Source: Sinosporangium album
GTDB taxonomy: Bacteria; Actinomycetota; Actinomycetes; Streptosporangiales; Streptosporangiaceae
Length of the DNA stretch: 64,000 nt
Direction of reading: 5' to 3'
NCBI RefSeq assembly: GCF_900100605.1
Contig: NZ_FNCN01000009.1
Location: forward strand, 206,506-270,505
Shown here: positions 35,209-47,200 of the stretch, piece by piece
How positions within the stretch are numbered: position 1 is the stretch's first letter
How the letters are laid out: every line of letters starts with the position of its first letter
The notes under the pieces: generated by a model
The model's input: the letters and a program-made list of their open reading frames with translations, nothing else
Told to the model about the DNA's origin: nothing
The model's database searches: none
Program-made: the position numbers and the translations under genes

Positions 35209-38200
35209 TCAAGAAGGCAGGTCGCCGTCGCCGTCGATGAGGAGGAACATCTCCTCGTCGGAGGCGTTCGCCAGGTCGGCGGTGAGGAGGTCGCCGGCTT
35301 CGGCGGTGCCGTCCAGCCTGCCGACGAGGCCGCGGAGCCGGGCCAGCAGGTGGGTGCGGTCGCCCTGGTCCGCGGTGGTGGCGAGCGCGGCCGTCTCCCA
35401 CCGGTCGAGGTCGGCGAGCAGGCCGGCCAGGCCGTCCGCCTCGGACGGCAGCACCTCGGCCAGCAGGTGCCGGGCGAGCGCGGCGGCCGACGGGTGGTCG
35501 AACGCCACGGTGGTGGGCAGGTGCAGTCCGGTGCCGAAGGCGAGCTCGTTGCGCAGGTCGACGGCGGTGAGGGAGTCGAGCCCGAGGTCGAGCAGGCCGC
35601 GGTCGGGGTCGACGGCGTGCGCGTCGGCGTGGCCGAGGACACGCGAGACGGCGGCGCGCACCCGGTCGAGCACGAACGGATATCTGTCCGCCTCCGGCAG
35701 CCCCGCCGGGGTCTGCGCCCACTGGCCTGCCCGGCCCGCCGTGCCCGCCGCGTCGGGCGCGGCCCGCCGGGCCGTACGGCGGACCAGACCGGCGAACAGT
35801 TCGGGAAGCGCGCCCGAGTCGGCCTTGGCGCGCAGCGCCCGCAGGTCCAGCCGCGTCGGCACCGCCGTACTCGCCGACGCCGCGACGGCCGCGTCGAACA
35901 ACGCCAGCCCGTCGGCGGCCGGCAGAGGCGCCACACCCAGCCCCGCCATGCGGGCCAGGTCGGCCCGGCCCAGGTCAGAGCCCATGCCGTTCCCCGATCC
36001 CGTTCCCAATCCCGTCCCCAAGCTTGTCTCCGGGCCGTCGTCGTGCCAGAGGCCGAAGGCCAGGGAGGTCGCCGGGAGCCCCCGGGAGGTCCGGTGCTGT
36101 GCGAGGGCGTCGAGGAACGCGTTGGCGGCGGCGTAGCCGGCCTGGCCGGCGGTGCCGACGACACCCGCCAGGGACGAGAAGAGCACGAAGGCGGCGAGGC
36201 CCAGGTCGGCGGTCAGTTCGTGCAGGTGCCACGCGGCGTCGATCTTAGGCCGGGCCACCACGTCGAAGCGGTCGGGGGTCAAGGACTCCAGCACGCCGTC
36301 GGCGAGGGTCCCCGCGGTGTGGACGACCCCGCGGAGAGGCCGGTCGGCCGGGATCGAGCCCAGCAGCTCGCGCAGCGCGTCGCGGTCGGCGACGTCGCAG
36401 GCGGCCCAGGTGGCGTCGGCGCCGCGCGCGGCCAGGTCGGTGGCGAGCTCCGCGGCCCCGGGCGCGTCTGGCCCCCGGCGGCTGACGAGCAGCAGGTGCC
36501 GGGCGCCGTGTTCGGCGGCCAGGTGCCGGGCGACGAGGCCGCCGAGCGCGCCCGATGCCCCGGTGACGAGGACGGTGCCTTCACGCCACGGCGTGCCGCC
36601 CCCGCCGGGGCGGGGGCGCAGGCGCGCCAGCCGAGGCGTGTGCAGCCGCCCCGCGCGTATGGAGATCTGCTCGGCCCGGGAGGCGAGAGCCCCGGGCAGG
36701 GCGTCGGCCGAGGCGTCGTCCGCGTCGAGGTCGACCAGCCGGAACCGGCCGGGATGCTCGCTCTGCGCGGACCGCACCAGGCCCCACACCGGGGCCGACG
36801 CCAGCCCGGCCACCCCGTCGCCCGGGTGTACGGCTACCGCCTCGCTCGTGACCACGACCAGGCGTGCCCCGGCCGTGTGCGGATGGGCGAGCCAGGCGCG
36901 CAGATCGGCGAGCGTGGCGTGCGCCGTGGCCCGCGCCGCCCCGGCCAAGTCGAAAGCAGCGCCGAGCGAGGCCGGGCCGGACACCGCTTCAGATGCCACC
37001 TCGGACACCGGGTTGGACGCCGGGTCGGACGCCGGGTCGGATGCCGGGTCGGGCGCCGGAGGGAAAGTCGATGTGGAGGCCGCGCCGGGCAAGGCCGACC
37101 CGGTTACCACCTCGGACGCTGGGCCGGATGCCACCTCGGACGCCGGCTCGGACGCTGGGCGGGAAGCCAGGTCGGGGGCCGGGTCGCCGGAGCCGCACAG
37201 ATATACGACCTCCGAGGGCGCGGGCCCGGTGAGGCCGCCGAGGTAGGCCGCCAGGTCGGAATGCCGCACCGCCTCCCGCCCGGCGGCCCGCCAACGTTCG
37301 GCCAGCCGCCGCGGGTCGGGCCCGACCGCGACCAGAGAGCCGGAGGAGGCCGCGGGGGCCGAGGCGGGGACGGTCGGCCATTCGACCTGGAACAGGTCGT
37401 CGGGGGCGGCGGCGGTGGCCGAGCGCAGGACCAGGGACTCGACGGAGGCCACGGGGCCCCCGGTGCCGTCCGCCAGCAGCACCGCGTAGGTGTCGGTCCC
37501 GGTCGGGGTGAGCGTGACGCGCAGCGTCGCGGTCGCGGCCCCGGCGGCGTGCAGCCGTACACCTGACCACGAGTACGGCAGGCGCATCTCGCCGGCGCCC
37601 GAGGGGAGATCCCCATGGACAAGTTCGTGGACGAGCGGGTGCAGGGCGCTGTCGAGCAGCGCCGGATGCAGCCCGAACTCGCCCGCCCCCTCCAAAGGCC
37701 CCGCCAAAGACCCCGCCAAAGACCCGTCCAAAGGCCCGTCCGGAGACCCGCCCGGCAGCGACACCTCGGCGTACAGCGTGTCGCCGGCCCGCCACATGGC
37801 CCGCAGCCCCTGGAACAGGGGCCCGTACTCGTAGCCCGCATCGCCGAACGCGGCATAGGGGTCGGCGAGCTCCACGGCCACCGCCCCCACCGGCGGCCAG
37901 ACGCCCGCCGGACGCTCAGGCTCACCGGCCTGGTCGGGGCCCGCCTCGCCCGCCGCGTGCAACGTCCACGGGCCCGCCTCGGAGGCGTCCCGCGAATGCA
38001 CCGTGACCGCGCGCCGGCCTTCACCGTCGGCCCGGCCCGCGGTGACGCGAAGGTGCACCCGCCCGGTCGGCGTCAGCGCCAGCGGAGCGTGCTGCACCAG
38101 CTCGTATAGATGGTCGCAGCCGGACATCTCACCCGCCCATCGGGCCAGGTCCACGAACGCCGAACCCGGCACCAGCACGGTGCCCCGGATCGCGTGGTCG

Positions 38201-41200
38201 GCAAGCCACGGCCGACGTTCGAGGGAGATCTCGCCCGTGTACACCGCGCCGCCGTCGTCGGGCAGATCGACGGCCGCGTCAAGAAGGGGGTACCGCGCCG
38301 AGCCGAGGCCCAACGTGTCGGCGTCTCCGCCGCGAGGCGACGCCGACAGCCAGAAGGTGCGGCGCTGGAACGCGTACGTCGGCATGTCGGCCACCTGCGG
38401 AGCGCCGCCGCCCATGACGGCCTTCCAATCCACCGGCACACCCGACACGTGCGCCGCCGCGACCGCCGACAGCGCGGTCCTGACCTCGGGGCGGCCCCGG
38501 CGCAGCAGCGGCACCGCCGGCACCCGCGCGCCTCCCTCGGGCAGGCAGTCGTGTACCAGCCCGCTGAGCACCGCGTCGGGACCCGCTTCGACGAAACGCG
38601 TGACGCCCAGCTCCGCCAGGCGGCGGACCCCGGAGGCGAACAGGACCGGCCGCCGCACCTGGTTCACCCAGTGGTCGGGCGACCCCAGCTCATCGGCGGA
38701 CGCCACGTCCCCCGTCAGGTTCGACACCACCGGGATCGCGGGCGGCCCGAAACGCAGCTCCGCCACCACGCCGCGGAAATCGTCGAGCATCCCGTCCATG
38801 TGCGGCGAGTGGAACGCGTGCCCGACCCGCAGCCTCCTCGTCTTGCCGCCCCGCGCCTCCACCTGTACGGCTACCGCCGCCACCACGTCCGGGTCCCCGG
38901 ACACCACCGTGGCCCGAGGCCCGTTGACCGCCGCGATCGACGCACGCACCCCGGACGGCCCCTGCCCGTCCAGCAGCTCCGCCACCTCCTCCTCCGACGC
39001 CTGCAGCGCCACCATCGCGCCGCCCTCCGGCAGCGCCTGCATGAGGCGGCCCCGCGCGGCGACGAGCGCCGCCGCGTCCGGCAGCGCCAGCGCCCCGGCC
39101 ACATGCGCCGCCGCGATCTCGCCGACGGAATGCCCCATCACGTAGTCCGGGCGCACCCCCCACGCCTCCAGCAGCCGGAACAGCGCCACTTCAAGCGCGA
39201 ACAGCGCCGGCTGGGCATACGCCGTACGGCCCAGCGCACCCGACGCGTCGTCCCCGGAGGCACCAGAGTCCCCGGAGCCGAAGACCAGGTCGCGCAGCCC
39301 CACGCCGAGGTGGGGGTCCAGGTGGGCGCAGGCGTCGTCGAAGGCGTCGGCGAAGGCCGGGTAGGCGGCGTGGAGGTCGCGGCCCATGCCGGGATACTGG
39401 CTGCCCTGGCCGGTGAACAGCAGTGCCGTACGGCCCGCCGGGTCGGCGCCGCCGTGCCACGCCCCCTCCGAGGGGGCCGCCCCGCCGGCCAGCCGCCGCA
39501 GCGCCGCGGCGAGCTCGCCCCGGTCCGCCGCGACGACGGCGGCGCGCTCCGGGAACCGCGCCCGCCCCCCGGCCAGGGTGGCCGCCATGGCCGCCAGGTC
39601 GGCGCCGGCGGCCGACTCCACATGGTCGGCCAGCTTCAGGGCCTGCCCGCGCAGCGCCTCCCGCGTCGTCGCCGAGATCACCCAGGGCAGCGGCAGCGGC
39701 AGCGGTAGCGGTCCGGCCTCCGGCGAAGCCCCGGGGTGGTCCTGGGGTTCGGCCCACTGCTCCAGCACCACGTGCGCATTGGTGCCGCTGATCCCGAACG
39801 ACGACACCGCGCCGCGGCGGGGCCGCCCGAGGTCGGGCCAGGCCGTGTGCTCGGTGAGCAGCCGCAGCGCCCCCGCCTCCCAGTCGACGTGCGGCGAGGG
39901 CGCGTCGACGTGCAGGGTTTTGGGCAGCTCGCCCCGCCGCATGGCCTCGACCATCTTGATGACGCCGCCGACCCCGGCCGCCGCCTGCGTGTGCCCGATG
40001 TTCGATTTGAGCGACCCGAGCAGCAGCGGGCGGCCCGGGTCGCGGTCGCGCCCGTAGGCCGAGGCCAGGGCGTTGGCCTCGATGGGGTCGCCCAGCACCG
40101 TGCCCGTGCCGTGTGCTTCGACGGCGTCCACGTCGCCGGGCGCGAGCCCGGCGTTCGTGAGCGCCTGCAGGATGACGCGCTCTTGCGACGGCCCGTTCGG
40201 CGCGGTGAGCCCGTTGGAGGCGCCGTCCTGGTTGACGGCGGAACCGCGCACCACGGCGAGGACCGGATGCCCGTTGCGCCGCGCGTCCGACAGCCGTTCC
40301 AGCAGCAGCAGCCCGACCCCTTCGCCCCAGCCGGTGCCGTCGGCGGAGGCGGCGAACGCCTTGCACCGCCCGTCGGGCGCGAGGCCGCGCTGGCGGCTGA
40401 ACTCCACGAACGTCGCGGGGGAGGCCATCACCGTGGCTCCTCCGGCGAGCGCCAGCGAGCACTCCCCGGTGCGCAGCGCCTGAGCCGCCAGATGCAGCGC
40501 CACCAGCGACGACGAGCAGGCCGTGTCCACGGTCACGGCGGGCCCCTCCAAGCCGAAGGTGTAGGAGACGCGGCCGGAGGCCACGCTGCCCGCGCTGCCG
40601 CTGACGAGATAGCCCTCGTGGCCGGGGGGCGCGCTCGGCGCCTGGTGCAGCCGCGCGCCGTAGTCGTTGTACATCACGCCTGTGAACACGCCCGTCGCGG
40701 TGCCGCGCAGCGTCCCGGGGTCGATCCCGGCCCGTTCGAACGCCTCCCACGCGGTCTCCAGCAGCAGCCGCTGCTGCGGGTCGACGGCGAGCGCCTCACG
40801 CGGGCTGATCCCGAAGAACTCCGGGTCGAAGTCGCCCGCGTCGTAGAGGAAACCGCCGTGCCTGGTGTACGTCTTGCCGGCCGCGTCGGGGTCGGGGTCG
40901 TAGAGGCGGTCCACCTGCCAGTCCCGGTCCGCGGGGAATTCCGACACCGCGTCGACACCGCCGCGCACCAGCCGCCAGAGCGCCTCGGGCCCGTCTACCC
41001 CTCCCGGGTAGCGGCAGGCCATCGCCACGATCGCGATCGGCTCCGACGCCGCCTCGGCCGCGGCCCGCCCGCCCGGTTTGGAAGGCGCGGCCGTACCGCC
41101 GGACTGCTCGCCGAACAGCTCCCCGTGCAGGTGTCTGGCCAGCGCTGAAGGCGTCGGGTGGTCGAAGACCGCCGTGCTGGCGAGCCGCCGCCCGGTCCGC

Positions 41201-44200
41201 TCGGCGAGCCGGTTGCGGAGCTCCAGCGCCGTCAGCGAGTCGATGCCGAGGTTGGTGAACGCGAGCGTCTCGGCGACCGTGTCGGCGCTCGCGTGCCCGA
41301 GGACGTTCGCCGTCGTCTCCCGCACGAGGTCCAGCAGCGCGGCCAGGCGCTCCCCCTCCGGCAGCGCGGAGAGCCCCGCCTGAGCACCCCCCGCTCGGCG
41401 GGCGGCACGCCGCCGGCCCGCCGCGGGAAGCAGCTCCTTCAGTACGGCGGGAGCCGCCTCGGCGTCTACCGCGCCCAGCTCCACCCGGGCGGCCACGAGC
41501 GTCGGCCGCTCCCCGGCGAGTACGGCGTCGAGCAGCGCCAGCCCATGCCCCGGGTCCAGCGGCGCGACCCCGGACCGGGCCAGGCGGGCCCGGTCGGCTT
41601 CGCTGAGCCCGCCCGCCATGCCGCTCTCGGTGGCCCACAGTCCGTAGGCGACGGACCTGGTGGGGAGCCCGAGCGCGGAACGGTGCCCGGCCAGCGCGTC
41701 GAGGAAGGCGTTGGCCGCCGCGTAGGCGGCCTGGCCGGCGGTGCCGTACACCCCCGCGACGGACGAGAACAGCACCAGGCCGGCGTCGTCGCCGAGAAGC
41801 TCGTGCAGGTGCCACGCGGCGTCGACCTTCGGCCGCAGCACGGCCGACAGCCGCTCGGGCGTCAGGGTCTCGACGGTCGCGTCGTCGAGCACGCCCGCCG
41901 CGTGGAAGACCCACGAGACCGGGCGGCCTTCCGGCGCCGCCGCGAGGAGCCGCGCGACGTCGTCGCGCCGCGATACGTCGCATGGCACCCCTTCGACGTG
42001 GACGCCGCGCTCCCGCAGCTCCGCCACGAGCGCTTCGTCGGGGCCGCGGCGGCTCGCCAGCAGCAGGCCGGTGACGCCGTGCCGGTCGACGAGGTGCCGC
42101 GCCAGGTGCCCGCCGAGTTCCCCGCTCGCGCCCGTGATCACCACCGTGCCGCCGAGATCCGGGGCGTTCCGCCGTTCGCGCGCGGCCCGCACCAGCCGGG
42201 GCGCGAGCAGCCGTCCGCCGCGCCACGCGAGCTGCGGCTCGCCCATGGCGACGGCCCGGCCGAGCAGCTCGGCCGGCGGGGCGCCCGCGCCGTCCACGTC
42301 GAGCAGCGTGAACGCGCCCGGGTTCTCCGTCTGCGCCGACCGCAGCAGCCCCCAGACGGCGGCCCCGGCGAGGTCGGCGACGACGCCGTCGGCGGGCACC
42401 GCCCTGCGTGTGACCACCACCGCGGGGGCGTGTGCGCCGTCAAGGTGCGTACGCACCAGCTCCAGCGCGGCCCGCGCCGCCGCGTGCACCGAGCCGATCG
42501 GGTCGGACGGGTCGAACGGAGGCGGGGACGCCGCGACCACGTGATCGGCGACCGCCGGCACCTGGGGGACGTGCCGCCACGCCATGTCGAACAGTCCGTC
42601 GAGCCGCTCGGACTCCGGCTCCCCGTGGAAGGGCCGCAGCGTGAGCGTGTCGATCGACAGCACCGGGCCGCCGGCCGCGTCGGCCACGTCCACCGCGACA
42701 GCCGTACTCCCGCGTCGGGTGACCTTGACCCGCAGCTCCCGAGCCCCGACCGCGTGCAGCCGCACCCCTTCCCACGAGAACGGCAGCGTCACCGCGCCGG
42801 GCTCGCCGCCGTCGGCGAAGAGCGCGGGGTGCAGGGCTGCGTCGAGAAGCGCCGGATGGATACCGAACCCCGCCGTGTCGAGGCTCTCGGGCGGCCGGAC
42901 CTCCGCGTACGTGGTGTCGCCCTCCCGCCACAGCGCCGTCACCCCTTGGAACGCCGGCCCGTAGTGGTAGCCGCGGTCGGCCAGCGCCGCGTACGAGACC
43001 TCCGCTTCCGCGGCGGGCGGCGGCCAGTCCGCGAGGCCGTCCACCGGCACGCCCGCGGCCCCACCCGACACAGCCTGACCCGGCACAGTCACACCCGGCA
43101 CAGCCCCACCGAGCACACCGGTCGCGTGCGTCGTCCACTCCTGCCCGCTCTCGGGCCGCGCGTCGACGACCAGCGCCCGCGTGCCGTCCTCACCGGCGGC
43201 CTGTACGGTCACCCGCAACCGCACCCCGCCCCGGGGCAGCGTCAGCGGCGCGCGCAGAACCAGCTCCTCCACCCGGTCGCAGCCCGCCTCGTCGCCCGCG
43301 CGCAGCGCCAGCTCCGCCAGCGCCGCCCCCGGAAGCACGGCCACACCGCCGACGGCGTGCTCCCACAGCCACGGCTGCCGCCGAGGCGCGAGCCCGCCGG
43401 TGAACAGCAGCCCGCCGTCCGCCAGCTCGGTCGCCGCCCCGAGCAGCGGGTGCCCGGCGGGGGACAGGCCGAGCCCCGAGGTGTCCACCGGCAGCGACGC
43501 CGTGTCCAGCCAGTAGCTCTCCCGCTGGAACGGGTAGGTCGGCAGCTCCACCGGCCGCCCCCCGCGCAGCGCCGGCCGCCAGTCGACACGCGCGCCGCCC
43601 GCGTGCATCCGGGCCACCGCCCGCAGCAGGGTGTCCGCCTCAGGGGCGCCAGGCCGCAGCACCGGGAACGCGTCCGCGCTCCCCTCCGGCAGGCACGACA
43701 GCGCCGCCGAGCTCAGCACCCCGTCCGGCCCCAGCTCGGCGAACGTGGTCACCCCCAGCCCGCCGAGCAGGCGGACCCCATCGAGGAACCGTACGGCGCC
43801 GCGCAGATGACGCACCCAGTAGTCGGCCGAGGCGAGCTCCTCGGCCGTGGCGAGCGCCCCCGTGAGGTTCGACACGAGCGGGATCCGGGGAGGAGTGAAC
43901 ACCACCTCCCGCGCGGCGGCGCGGAACTCCGCGAGGACGCCGTCCATGTGCGCCGAGTGGAACGCGTGGGAGACGCGCAGCCGCCTGGTCCGGCGCCCCT
44001 GGTCCCGCCAGTGCGCGGCGACCCGCTCCACGGCCTCCTCGTCGCCGGACACCACCGTCGACCGGGGGCCGTTCAGCGCGGCGATCTCGGCGGTGCCGTA
44101 CCGCCCGTCGGCGCCGGCGAGCAGCGGCTCGATCTCCGCCTCGCCCGCCTCGACCGCGACCATGGCGCCGCCGGCCGGGGCCGACTGCATGAGGCGGCCT

Positions 44201-47200
44201 CTCGCGGCGACCAGCGCGCACGCGTTCGGCAGGTCGAGCGCCCCGGCGACGTGGGCGGCGGCGAGCTCGCCGATCGAATGCCCGATCACGTAGTCCGGCG
44301 CGCCCGTGAACGCGCTCACCAGACGGTAGAGGGCGCATTCCACCGCGAACAGCGCGGCCTGCGCGTACAGCGTCTGATCGAGCAGCGCCCCGGCCTCGGA
44401 CTCCGGCTCGGCGAACAGCACCTCCGCCAACGGCACCCGCAGTCGCCGGTCGAACTCGGCGGCGATGGCGTCGAACGCCGACGCGAACACGGGATACCCG
44501 GCGTACAGCTCCCGCCCCATGCCCAGCCGCTGGCTGCCCTGCCCGGTGAACAGGAACGCCGTCCTGCCGGGCGCACCGGGCGCACCGGGTGCACCAGGAG
44601 CGCCGGGCGCCGCGCCGTCGCCCCGGGCGACCGCGGCCAGCCCCCGCAGCAGCGCCTCACGGTCGCGCCCCACGACCGTCGCCCGCTCGGCGAAGACCGA
44701 CCTGCCCGTCGCCAGGGTGAAACCGACGTCCACGGCACGCGGGCCGGTGGCCGCCACGTGATCGTGCAGACGCGCCGCTTGCGCCCGCAGCGCCGCCGGC
44801 GTGGGGGCCGACAGCGGCCACGGCACCGCACGCGGCTCCTCCGGGGCCTCCGCCACCGGAGCCGCCTCCTCCAGCACCACGTGGGCGTTGGTGCCGCTGA
44901 TGCCGAACGACGAGACCCCGACCCGCCGCGCGCGGCCCCGATCCGGCCACGGCGTCGCCTCCGTGAGCAGCCTGACCGTGCCGTCCGACCAGTCGACGTG
45001 CCCCGACGGCTCGTTCACGTGCAGCGTCTTCGGCAGCCGCCCATACCGGATGGCCTGCACCATCTTGATGATCCCGCCGACCCCGGCGGCGGCCTGCGTG
45101 TGGCCGATGTTCGACTTCAGCGAGCCGATCAGCAGCGGCTCGCTGGGCGCGCGGCCCTCGCCGTACGCCGTCAGCAGCGCCTGCGCCTCGATCGGATCGC
45201 CGAGCGACGTGCCGGTGCCGTGGGCCTCCACCGCGTCGACATCGGCGCTCGACAGCCCGGCGTCGGCCAGCGCCTGCCGGATCACCCGCACCTGCGACGG
45301 GCCGTTCGGCGCGGTGAGCCCGTTGGACGCGCCGTCCTGGTTGACCGCGGTGCCGCGGATCACCGCCAGCACCGGATGCCCGTTGCGGCGCGCGTCCGAC
45401 AGCCTCTCCACCAGCAGCAGCCCGGCGCCTTCCGCGAACCCGGTGCCGTCGGCGGCGTCCGCGAACGCCTTGCACCGCCCGTCGGGGGACAGCCCGCGCT
45501 GCCTGCTGAACTCCACGAACGTCGCGGGCGTGGACATCACCGTGACGCCGCCGGCCAGCGCCAGCGAGCACTCCCCGCCGCGCAGCGCCCGCACCGCGAG
45601 GTGGAGCGCCACCAGCGACGACGAACACGCCGTGTCGACCGTCACCGCGGGTCCCTCAAGCCCGAACGTGTAGGCCACCCTGCCCGTCGCGACGCTGCCG
45701 TAGCTGCCGTTGCGCAGATAACCTTCCAGCTCAGGCGGGCTGGCCGCCACCCGCGACCCGTAGTCGTTGTACATCACCCCCGCGAACACCCCCGTACGGC
45801 TCCCGCGCACCGACGCCGGGTCGATCCCCGCCCGCTCGAACGCCTCCCAGGCCGTCTCCAGCAGCAGCCGCTGCTGCGGGTCCATGGCGAGCGCCTCCCG
45901 GGGGCTGATCCCGAAGAACGCCGGATCGAACCGGTCGGCGTCGTGCAGGAAACCGCCCCGCACGGTGTAGCTCTTGCCGGGCGCGTCCGGGTCGGGGTCG
46001 TAGAGCTCGTCCAGGTCCCACCCGCGCTGGGCGGGGAACTCGGTGATGGCGTCCACGCCGTCCACCACCAGCCGCCACAGCTCCTCCGGGGTGTGCACGT
46101 CACCCGGATAGCGGCACGCCATCCCGATGATCGCGATCGGCTCGTCCGCCCGCGCGGACGCCGCCGCCGGTTCGCGCGCGGGTTCGCGCGCCGGTTCCCG
46201 GGCCTCCCGGCCGGGCAGCACACCGAGGAGGAACCCCGCGAGCGCCGTCGGCGACGGATGGTCGAACACGAGCGTGGCCGGGAGCCGCAGCCCCGTCGCC
46301 GCGTTGAGCCTGTTGCGCAGCTCCACGGACGTGAGGGAGTCGAACCCGAGATCCTTGAACGCCAGCCCGGCCTGGACGTCGTCAGAGGTCCCGTGGCCCA
46401 GGACCGCGGCCACTTGGGCGACGACGAACGCCAGCGCCGCCGGTTCGCGTTCCTCCTCCGGCAGCGCGAGCAGCCCCGCGAGCGGCCCGTCCCCCTGCGC
46501 CGCCACCCCGGAGAGCGCCGCCCCCGAGAGCGCCGCCCCGGAGAGCGCCGCCCCCGAGGACGGCGACCCGCCGCGCGCCGCGCCCGGAAGGGCCGCGCCG
46601 GGCGGGACCGCGCCCCGGGAGGCGGCGCCCGTGAAGTTCGCGCCCGTGGGTATCGCGCCCGCGAGTATCGCGCCATCCCCGCGCGACCGCAGCGCCGCCA
46701 GATCGAGCGCGGCCGGAACGACGAACGGCAGGTCCAGCCCCAACGCCGCGTCGAACAGCGCGAGCCCCGCCTCGGTGCCGATCGGCACCAGGCCGCCCCG
46801 GGCCATCCGGGCGATGTCGCGCTCCGCGAGATGGCCGGTGATCCCGCTGGACTCCTCCCACAGCCCCCACGCCAGGGAGACCGCCGGCAACCCCCGCGCC
46901 CGCCGGTGCTGGGCGAGGCCGTCCAGGAACGCGTTGGCGGCGGTGTAGTTCGCCTGGCCGGGACTCCCGAGAGTCGCGGTCACCGATGAGAACAGCACGA
47001 ACGCGGCCAGGTCCAGCTCCCGCGTCAGCTCGTGCAGATTCCAGGCGGCGTCCACCTTGGGGCGGAGCACGCCGCTCACACGCTCGGGCGTGAGCGACGC
47101 GACGACCCCGTCGTCGAGGACCCCGGCCGCGTGCACCACCCCGGTGAGCGGATGCTCGGCGGGTACGGCGGCCAGCACCGCGGCAAGGGCGTCGCGGTCG

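Noticed and set aside
41158..46989. Very long open frame (over 1,900 codons) on the plus strand, opposite the large PKS gene
   Set aside because: It mirrors PKS codons in the antisense frame of GC-rich DNA, is dominated by Arg/His/Gln/Gly and has no recognisable domain.
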